Positions 21,013 to 29,134 of a DNA stretch of 29,134 nucleotides are shown piece after piece. The notes below the pieces were generated by a model. The model was given only the letters and a program-made list of their open reading frames with translations, searched no databases and was not told where the DNA came from. Source of the stretch: Psilocybe azurescens (lineage: Eukaryota; Basidiomycota; Agaricomycetes; Agaricales; Agrocybaceae); the NCBI GenBank assembly GCA_023853785.1, contig JAJIRX010000184.1, forward strand, positions 1 through 29,134, in the 5' to 3' direction. Numbering within the stretch: position 1 is the first letter of the stretch; every line of letters begins with the position of its first letter. Made by a program: the position numbers and the translations under genes.

Positions 21013-21145
21013 GGTGACTCAGGCAGATTTACGTGACAGAGGTGACTCACGTGAATTGTCAAATCTGCCTCCGTTAGCCTTAGAACCAAATAGGATATCA
21101 ATCTTACAGGTGACTCACGTGAATTGTTGAATCCGCCGCGCCTAT
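21013..21145. repeat. Palindrome and triple GGTGACTCA motif near the Helitron 3' side
   Basis: AGGCAGATTT (21021-21030) pairs with AAATCTGCCT (21061-21070) around a 30-nt loop. GGTGACTCA occurs at 21013, 21041 and 21109. The latter two continue as CGTGAATTGT then AAATCTGCC or GAATCCGCC, so they are direct repeats at a 68-bp period. The loop contains a TCACGTGA palindrome. The placement at the 3' border of the minus-strand element suggests a terminal or binding structure, or a separate small insertion. Confidence 0.6.
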
Positions 21146-21392
21146 CAATGTTATCTTGTGTTTGATTAAGCAGAAAGGCCTAGGAAGGCCGACAATGGTA
21201 TTTATTAAGGTTGTACAGACTGCAATGTGGACGAAAGTTAATATTATGGTTCAAAAATAAAAACATGGTAATTATGAATACATTCGTTAATGAACAAGAA
21301 ATTTTACAATCTAAGATGTATGAGAGGAAAAATAGCAGGCTAGCAGATATAACATGTGTCCAATGATCAAATTGGATATGAGAGCAAGTGGT

Positions 21393-24060
21393 TTAGTTCG
21401 TAATATGAGTACTGACATATACATTACGTGCGTGTTTCATCTGCAATCTGTTCATGTTCTTCTGCCTCTGGGTCTCATATGCGACACAACAAGATGACAA
21501 GTTGACCTCAATATCTTCACCGATTATGTCATCCGCTGAGTCGTATTTCCTGTTAACAACATTGACAACCAATATATCGCCCTCTGGATCTTTACGAGCA
21601 TGAACACATCGAACGTACTTCCCACTATGTGTACCTTCTATAATTGCCAGAAGTCCGCAGTCGTGATTAGCCATTGGGTATTTCGGTGTTATAAGGCGTG
21701 GATCTACTGCAACTGTCCGTTTTGATCTTGTCGAAAAATGTTGCAGTGTGATTGTGCCATCGATATCTTGATGGACAGTTACGAATATTTCTTTATCAGA
21801 AAGTGGCCTGCCTTCAGCGTTGACAACTAGTTGTAATCCAACCAGTTCTTGTTTAATGAGCACATGGTCCATGGATTGTGTGTTAAGAGAGATTGCAGTT
21901 GTATGGTGATCACTGGACATTTCCACAATAGCTTGATCATTTGTATCGGTAAATGCACGTGGAGAGTTCATGACATGTAATGGATTCCATGCAGGAGTGC
22001 TGCAGCTGACCTCGTCGGGTAGTGTAGAGGAGTGTTTCCTCCGATGTTTTGTGTGATTTTGGGGTAAAGATATTCTGGACGCATTAACTATTGCATTTGC
22101 CTCTTCTGGTCTCATTTCCTTCAAAGTTTTCGATGTCCTGTAACATTTGTTATGATTCATGAAAAAACTTAAATGTTCATAAGCAATGCGCACCCATGCA
22201 CCAAGACGTCCTTGCAATTCACATTGACCTTCTTGAAAGGGGAATTGGGATCATAGCGGGATAGTTCGATCAAAATTTGTATGTTATCGTCTTCTTGAGA
22301 TTGCGGCGAAACATCTTTTATGACACCGATAGCGCCTTTAAGTACGTGATGGCTCTTCATTACGATGACGGTGATGCCACACCAAGGGTGTTTGTTTGAG
22401 TATTTAGGCGAGATGTATATTCCGTCTCGTGCGACACATGTTGAAATGGGACCTCGCATTTTGAGACGCTGTTGACGTGTACGTCTATATACTGAGACTG
22501 CCATCAGACTTTGCATTTCAGCTATGTCATCTCAGACACACCTTCATGTTTTCATCTGTCATTGATGCTCCATAACTCCTCTCCCTTTGATTATCCACAA
22601 CAGTCGCAACTGATTGTTCGACTTTGACGATCCATCCAGTGAAATCTGCATGTATACCGCTGTTCACGCGCACATAATCCCCTGGTTCGAATATTTTCTC
22701 CACATCATCCCACGTGAGTAACGTATGACAGAAGGTGGAACTTTGGGCCGTCTTGTGCTTTTGTCGAAACCGCCAATCGTATTGTTCCCAGCTTCATTAT
22801 CAGACGAGTAGGTTTCATCATCATCAACGGAGACGTCTACAAAACGACTGGTCGTCTCTACCACAGATCCTCTCCAGCCAACGGAAGTTAACATGACTGA
22901 GTCACCTTCATCTATGTTCCATTCGCGGTTTAGGCATTGGGGGTCGATTACGAAGGGGTGTTGGCTAAGCTGGAACAATTTGAATAATCTATACGTCATA
23001 TCATCCACGTCTGTCGCGATATAGCCATAGTCGATGTCTTTCTTTATGAGGCCTCTTTCGAATGTCATGTCGCCTATGTGATAGGTAAATTGATTGTCTA
23101 CAGTGTCTCTGATTGCATTGCGAAATTCCAATGGATCGAAGAGTCTCGGTTCGGGTATATAACGATCAATTTTCGCTTGAGGGAAACTTCTTCTCGATCG
23201 ATACGCGATGCGCGGAACCAGTAACAAGGAAACGCCCCATGCATTCGTGAGATTCGACACGTCCGACATCTCCTTTGTATAATCCTTTGATTATCCTGAC
23301 CCATTGTCCCTGCAAAACATCTCTTTTTTGTTAAACATGCGAAGTATGTTCAGGATTCGTCCCTTTGGATCAGCTTGCGACCGATTCCTTGTCGGGTGCG
23401 AATTATACCGGGGTCTTCATGAGTAATTCGACGGTCTCTTGGTTCATCGTGCACTCTAGGTATATGTGGCCTGCATCGAAACTCGTGTAAAGGCAGAACG
23501 TAGCTGGTGATGATCGCGTGCAGTATGGAGTAACGACATGACCGCAATTTCTTCCTCTCCTTTCTACTAAAATCAGCTGAGTTGTATAGAACGGTATACA
23601 TGCACACGTACTCTACAGTCAACCCTCCACGTTGGATAGTCGGAAGACTGATGGCTGTATGTTTGATGGTTCTGCTCAACGGCATCGACATATTTGGATC
23701 CAAAATTCTGCGAATCCAAGGCCACGCGATCTATCCTTTCCTGTATTCGTTGAATGACGTTGGCCATTCTTTCGTCCCTAGTTTCATTGATTTCCACAAC
23801 ACTCTTGAGTACTAAATCTAAATCGTCTCCTTCGTTGTTATCATCATCGATGAAGCAATCTTCATAGACATGCGTTACATTAACGGCTTGAATAAGAACG
23901 ACGTCGATGCCGTACCAAAGTCTTCGAATTCATCAGATTCATCCTCGTCGACATCGACCTGTTGCGCCTCTACATCGATAAATTGTAGGACAGACGCATT
24001 TCGCTGCTTGATTCACGCCGGGTCAGTTTTTGGATCAATGTGCTTATAGATAGTAGGACG
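21393..24060 (-). pseudogene. Spt5-like NGN/KOW protein, frame broken
   Basis: The parts occur in Spt5 order. An acidic N-terminal region (FIDVEAQQVDVDEDESDEFE, about 23990-23930; CFIDDDNNEGDDLDLV, about 23860) is followed by a helical linker (RMANVIQRIQERIDRVAL). An NGN-type domain follows, with GHIYLECTMNQETVELLMKT (23480-23410). Then come KOW motifs: WVRIIKGLYKGDVGRV (23305-23255), EGDSVMLTSVGWRG (about 22910-22870), GDYVRVNSGIHADFTGWIV (22680-22625), GITVIVMKSHHVLKGAIGVI (22385-22325) and GLLAIIEGTHSGKYVRCVHA (21660-21600). The stop is at 21393. Length would be about 850 residues. At least four frameshifts are present. Spt5 proteins bind RNA polymerase II and promote elongation. Such divergent Spt5-like proteins are abundant in agaricomycete genomes, often among transposons. 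It follows the helicase gene on the same strand after a 0.6-kb gap. Confidence 0.75.
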
Positions 24061-24694
24061 CACTCTGTTTCATGCCAGACATGTATAGATATACTTTTAA
24101 AGTAGCCGCCAATATGTTTATGTTGACTGAAGTTGTAGATTGATTCGATTCGGGACGCCTACTTTAAGGGGCGTAATAATATCTCGAATTAGCTCTACAA
24201 GCACACGAGTTATATTTTAGTTTGAGGAGATTTCTATTATTATATACATTCCTGTTACTCATTGAATCGAGCACGACGTGGATTGGATTTCAGGCAGACG
24301 AACATCTACTGCACTAGGTATATCATGCACAGCTCTACTTACCTTAACAGGATCAATGTCGGAGGAGAGAGGAAAGCGTGAGAATATATCGGATCACAGA
24401 AGATAATCGAGCGGCAAACCAAATCTCGGTGTATTCAAATATTTGTGCGCATGACGTTTCAATAACGGCGGTGCACAACATTCACACGCTTTCCGTTTTC
24501 ATAGGAACCACCGTAGCCTGCCGGCGTGTATGTGATATGTCCTGGATGGTCGGTAGCGATCATACACCGCATACCTACAACGTATATCTATGTACATAGA
24601 GGATAGCGTCATTAATATGTCTGTAGCTATATCAAATGGTAGACAGTAGTAAGATGGAACAGGGATCAACTATAAGGTCGCAAGCAGTTTACTA
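24061..24694. other. Spacer between the helicase-protease and Spt5-like genes
   Basis: This spacer between two minus-strand genes would hold the promoter and leader of the Spt5-like gene. A small inverted repeat is visible: TTAAAGTAGCCGCC near 24098 against CGCCTACTTTAAGG near 24156. The plus-strand open frame 24378-24599 has no recognisable motif. Confidence 0.4.
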
Positions 24695-25560
24695 TCAATC
24701 CCTAACATATACAGCATATATGGCATGCTTGACATGGCCACCACAGATGGAGGTACGCAGCCACTGAGAACTGTCCATCAGATCACTTATATTGCGTTCC
24801 CTGACACATTGTCGACCGGTAGCGATCCCGTCATGATACCACACATCGCCCGTGTGTCTACGATGCGACTGACGAAATGTTGTTGACCTCCATACACGAC
24901 TCCGGCAAGTCTATAGCAAAATCGAATGCCGTCTGATGCATAAAGCAGCTCAGTATCGATCAGAAATCTAGGGTTTCCCAGTTCAATCATCGTAATATAA
25001 GGCATGCGTTCAATTCTATGCGATATGCTCAATCTCACTAAACGTTGATTTCCAGCACACGATGGACATATTTTTTACTTTCTCATTGATTCTCACTCAA
25101 ATTCCAACCAAGACTATCGGATATTAATGCTTCTGCAACAGCATCGTCGTGAAATTGACCCGTCGAACATGAGACCCATGAATTCTCCAAAGTGTAGGAG
25201 GGGAGTAGGTCGGTGATAATTGCATACATTGCAAGTTAGCTCTAATTTGTACTGCTTGTGCGACATCCCATTAATGCAAAAGCTATGTTATATATGACGG
25301 TCGATCTTTGTCCCAGGGGAAAATTAATGGGATTGGTCTCTCTCAGCTTGTCCCTAACGCTATTTCGGGTTTGTTCAAGCGACATAGTACCATTAGCACA
25401 ACTCGAGAAGCCCACGCACAGCTTGTCCATAAAGGTGAGATGTCACTAAATCGTCTCTGCCATTGCTGAGGATTTGTTTCCCATATATTATACAGAATAG
25501 TAAAGATAGAATCGTAACCGCAGCTGTAGTTGTGTGATCCCACAAGATGCCTGTAGGCAA
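24695..25560 (-). pseudogene. Ubiquitin-specific-protease-like C-terminal domain
   Basis: Peptidase C19-type landmarks occur in order. The Cys box is NYSCGYDSIFTILYNIW (25531-25480; nucleophile Cys in SCGYD). A zinc ribbon has CNVC (25233-25222) and CPSC (25068-25057). The His region is YRLAGVVYGGQQHFVSRIVD (about 24920-24860), the Asp region is WYHDGIATGRQ (about 24845-24810), and the end is KHAIYAVYVRD, stop at 24697-24695. Frameshifts occur near 25525, 25260 and 24850, and the stop following 25130 breaks the middle. The domain follows the helicase directly, with TGILWDHT leading into the Cys box. Family members I recall have it fused to the helicase, so it is probably one polyprotein. Expected role: cleaving ubiquitin or a ubiquitin-like tag. 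Substrate unknown. Confidence 0.72.
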
Positions 25561-25639
25561 GGAAGCGTGGGTATCGTTATTTGCTGTGTTTTGCCTTCTT
25601 TATATTTGTAACAGCACTCTGCGCAGTTGAATCTTTCAT

Positions 25640-27330
25640 CCCCTTTTTTTAGAGGGTTTTTAGTACCTTAAGTGTTATATTGTCTAGGGACCACGTGCCG
25701 TCGTGTACGACCTGTTTGATTATGCTTTCTCCAGGTGCATAAGCGAGGGCAGAGTGCCAAGTATTATCGATAGCACTCGATTTATTCCATAACATATATG
25801 CCCTGATAGTCGGGTTCCTCAAAGTGTGAGGAATAGTGTTAGGACATCATCATACCTCAATCTGGTTACTTCATCCAATATGTTAAGCTCTCTGAATTCT
25901 GACGAAGATGACCGTTAATACCTCTTGTGATTTTTTAGCATCTACTGCACGCAGAATGATAGTGCCCTCTGCACTCAAGCTCCTGGACAGACACGTATAA
26001 TATGACATGTGATCTTTACAATGTTCCAAGTGAATCACATTGTACATCCTCGTTTTACCCTGAGACGCATAGTCAGTCATCGCAAAATTTGGAAGCACGA
26101 GGATCTGCTGACGTTGTATAGATAACTTAGCACCTGATTTAAGCGTGCATGTTACTGAGACGATGTCCAAGTAAGTGGTACAACGTTTTCAGGAAGGTCG
26201 GGCAACTTGATAATCTGTGGTGGATTTACTAATTCAACAAAGAGTGTGTCAAGTACAGGTCTTTCGAACGGTCCTTGCGATGACTCCCATCCTACAACAG
26301 CAGCTTGACCTTTCGTAATACACAACTCCGTGGCGTCATTGTTTCTTATCATCACGGGCATGCCTACACACAAGGAAAGCTTTGAAGCTACTGTTCGCTA
26401 GAACACAGACTACAACTCCACAGAGCCTCTTGAAGTTTTTGTGACATTTTATGTTGTTTTGGACAATTCGCCTTGGCCACACGCGCTGATCTTTTGCGAT
26501 TCTCACCTTCTTGAACACCAAGATTATCGATCGAGTAGAAATGATAAAGAGTCTGGCCCTGTCTGTGGCAAACGCGCAGCGGCGCCCTGTTCGTTGAACC
26601 TGTCTTTCTGATTATTCCAGGCAGATAATACATTCCTAAACTTATCGTCCGTCAAAGGAGACACACCGTTTCTCATCAATTTCAAAGGTGTTCTGGTGTT
26701 CAAGAACTCGATATCAGATGGCGTACAATTTGCGTATCTATGTTCTCTAGAGCCGTGCGCAGCTTAGAATCAGCGACGGACTGCGTCTTCTGCCTCATAT
26801 TTTGCTTCAGTATGACAACCGTAGTGAACTGATGCCAGAATATTTTACCTAGTGTTGCCTCTTGATCGCTCGGTCTCATACGTGAATCCTGGGTATGGAT
26901 GCTTGGGCTGTAAAAGGGAAGATTGCCGACAGGTGGAAGTTGTGCAAAATCTCCGCGGTATCATCATACTCCTCCAAAAACAGAATCGCTATTGAAGACC
27001 TGCGACAGACGCTGACTGATTGCAAAAAGGTCACGGGCAGCAGATAGAAATTTCATCGATAAATATATACTCCACACCTGTTAGTCGTGTGCACTTCGTT
27101 TATAACAGCACCTTCGTTTTTGGAGAAATCTTGACCAGAATTGGACCTGGAATAGATACCCAAAGCACTGTGATACGTATAGAACCGTTGAGAAGAGCAG
27201 CTGCAGTGCCTGTAGGTGCGAAGACAACAAATCGGTGCGACTCTCCCTTAATTCAAACATGTGTAATAGCCTTAATGACTTGGCTCTTGCCAGTACCTCC
27301 CATCCCGCCTAGATGCATTCTCATCTGATC
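25640..27330 (-). pseudogene. PIF1-type superfamily 1 DNA helicase domain of a Helitron
   Basis: The helicase motifs read in order on the minus strand. Walker A is GGMGGTGKSQVIKAI (27310-27265). Then come RFVVFAPTGTAAALLNGSTY (27235-27178), Walker B in YIFIDEIS (27072-27049), GDFAQLPPV (26960-26930) and TTVVILKQNMRQKTQS (about 26845-26790). FLNTRTPLKL and GMPVMIRNNDATELCITKGQ (26360-26300) are followed by PNFAMTDYASQGKTR (26100-26050) and YYTCLSRSLSAEGTIIL (26010-25955). The end is FRELNILDEVTRLRYDD (about 25890-25850). A TGA lies just after Walker A, and single-base shifts occur near 27070, 26990 and 26700. PIF1-type helicases unwind DNA 5' to 3'. In Helitrons the domain follows the rolling-circle Rep nuclease and drives strand displacement. 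Confidence 0.88.
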
Positions 27331-27339
27331 AGGTGATAA

Positions 27340-29134
27340 AGAACTCATGATTTGCAACAATGCGAAACCCTTTCCTGTTCTATGTTCAATGTGAATTGAT
27401 CAACAATAGTATTCGCTAGAACATCGTGGTCTGACTTGCTCGCTTTGTAGCTTCTCAAAAGGTAGTCGGATGATAAAATCCTGACATCATTACTGGAGTC
27501 TGCTGCGAAACCCATTTCGACGTCTTCTAGGAAGTATAGGGGTATGTACCTGCTAATTTTTCTTGAACATCTTCACACGTTCACCTTTTATCAAAGCAGC
27601 CCACGCAGTATGTGACTTAGAAATGATGGTACGAATCTGGCGCGGACAGATTTCGCAGCAAATGATGCCTTGTCCAACCAGCCTGTAGACTTTATCAGAT
27701 CGTCCACGCTTGTTTACACGCGACTTGTTACAATATGCGCTTCCTATCTCTTCGTATTGCTCATCATCATCTACTCCATCTAGACCTACAAAATCATCAG
27801 CGTATCCGTCATCGTCTTCAAGTTCATCGTGATCGTCATACGTATTCGGAACAGGCCAGTCTGTTCGCTTTCTTTTTTTCAATTGTGGTGGAAATCATCT
27901 CTTGCATCCAGACATTCATATCTAAGGTTGAAATTTCGCATTAGTTCTGTGTGGCGCAGCAAAAGTGTAATCGTCAAAAGCCTGCTCCCACGTCTGATTA
28001 AAAAGTTTGAGATCACCACCATTTCTCCAAGGCCTAAACAGAGTCAACATGGAACAACAATAATAATCTCTGTTACCTCTATCACGGCGTGGAAGAGTAC
28101 CCACCTACAAAGTTAGGAACTGTCTTTGCACACGGTCAATGTCACATTTCACCAGGTGTATCATAGAGCGGATGTCCTTCCATAAAGGCTATGAACTTAC
28201 CTCTGTTCGTTGCTTTAGACTTATCAGGTCCACCTCCACTCATTAGTATATCATCAACACATCCTGCCTCGACTACATTAGCATCTGCATAGGTCTTCTC
28301 TAATTCCTTTTAGTGCGCTTTCTGCGTTCATATGTTTGCATCCATTCAAAAGAGACATATCACTAAACATGGCCGGTCTGTATTTATAGTCGTCGATATT
28401 GTTCGACCCCATACACGCCGTCGTGCCTCCCCAATACTACTTTATCTTCCTGTTGATCAACCAATTGTAGATCTTCAACATCAGACGCATTTTGTTCATT
28501 CGCATCTGACGATGGCATCCAATGCTTCCAAACATCACTGACATAACTTTTCCACCAGAATGGCACAAACACATGATCGTATAATGATTGGTTTCCAAGA
28601 AGATACATAGACGCCATGGGTGATCCTATTTCCATCTTAGATGACAGGGAATTGACAATTTTCAACATCAGTCTTCGACCGGCATCTGTTCCTTCTGTTT
28701 TTACAGCATCGTTGATGTTGTTATCTTTCAAAGACATTGTACATGGAGGCAAATATCTGATAGGTTTTTAGAGCAGGTTTGCTAATATAATCAGAGATGT
28801 ATGACACAATTGCTTTCACGGAGGTGCCAGATAGGAGGCTAGAAACATCTGTGTTAGATCTAGTGAGATAAGAAAGAGTCAGAGAAAAGTATTGATCATT
28901 GATTCCAATTTTTTATGAATATATGTCCATCCTCAAAGTCTATCTTTGACTCTTCATATAATGCTCTAGAAAACGAGCTTTACAGTTTCCATTATGGTCC
29001 AGGCATCCTTTAGAGTGCATTTAGTAGAGGATGTTTTACCACCAGCTTTATTGTTATGCTCATCAGAGGAAATACTGCACTTATGAACATTTGATCTCAG
29101 TACAATGTCATCAACTGTATTCTTAAATTGAACC
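27340..29134 (-). pseudogene. Helitron Rep/helicase protein, region upstream of the helicase; 5' truncated by window
   Basis: Fragments typical of agaricomycete Helitron Rep-helicase proteins occur in order from the window edge. They are FKNTVDDIVLRSNVHKC (29130-29075), RALYEESKIDFEDGHIFIKN (28990-28920), SNTDVSSLLSGTSVKAIVSY (28855-28795) and AGRRLMLKIVNSLSSKMEIG (28700-28630). ASMYLLGN and FVPFWWKSYV follow, then GGGPDKSKATNRGKFIAFME (about 28245-28185), LPRRDRGNRDYYCCSMLTLF (28095-28035) and FRPWRNGGDLKLFNQTWEQA. An acidic segment leads into the helicase: KKRKRTDWPVPNTYDDHDEL (27880-27820). Frames shift at about 28970, 28930, 28330, 28120 and 27925. The HUH nuclease motif itself should lie beyond 29134 and is not visible. 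Confidence 0.8.

Larger units (their letters stand above)
20950..29134 (-). mobile_element. Helitron-like element, 3' half; runs off the window
   Basis: All recognisable genes from here to the window end lie on the minus strand and include a Helitron-type Rep/PIF1-helicase protein. A Helitron needs no target duplication and ends in CTRR after a hairpin. Candidate 3'-end structures are at 20945-21150, but I could not fix the terminus. The left edge abuts the truncated kinase relic. The 5' end lies beyond position 29134. Whether the Spt5-like gene is cargo or part of the core element cannot be decided from one copy. Confidence 0.6.

Overview
The window looks like a repeat-rich chromosome segment of an agaricomycete (mushroom-forming basidiomycete). 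The reasons are short GT-AG introns, a decayed FunK1-type fungal protein kinase, hAT and Tc1/mariner relics, a Helitron with a PIF1-type helicase, and a conserved agaricomycete coiled-coil gene. There are no bacterial, viral, CRISPR, rRNA or convincing tRNA signals. All family assignments come from reading motifs by eye; no database search was possible.

Layout. Positions 1-4430 hold a three-level transposon nest. A hAT transposase relic (minus strand) is split by a 2278-bp Tc1/mariner element (1814-4091) flanked by TA. The left inverted repeat of that element is in turn split by a 698-bp TA-flanked non-autonomous element (1931-2628). Positions 4430-10000 are gene-poor and contain a 163-bp-period repeat, a 119-bp tandem repeat and a 1.4-kb stretch crowded with GCGATCGC-like words. 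Positions 10463-13093 (minus) carry the only clearly host-type gene, a low-complexity coiled-coil protein with a C-terminal membrane anchor, present with several single-base frame breaks. Positions 13100-18900 are mostly unassigned but contain two well-delimited small DNA transposons: a 500-bp TA-flanked MITE (15882-16381) and a 667-bp element with an 8-bp target duplication (16491-17157) carrying half a PHD-type zinc finger. Positions 18965-20935 (plus) are a decayed FunK1-type kinase gene.

The right third, about 20950 to the window end, is the 3' half of a Helitron-like element read on the minus strand. It encodes a Rep/PIF1-helicase protein that appears to run into a C-terminal ubiquitin-specific-protease-like domain (29134 to 24695), followed by a separate Spt5-like NGN/KOW protein (about 24060 to 21393). 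This combination of rolling-circle transposition enzyme, deubiquitinase-like domain and transcription-elongation-factor-like protein is the most interesting content of the window.

Nearly every coding region is interrupted by single-base indels and occasional stop codons. This could be relic decay, uncorrected sequencing error, or both. Where a gene is called a pseudogene, that refers to the sequence as given.
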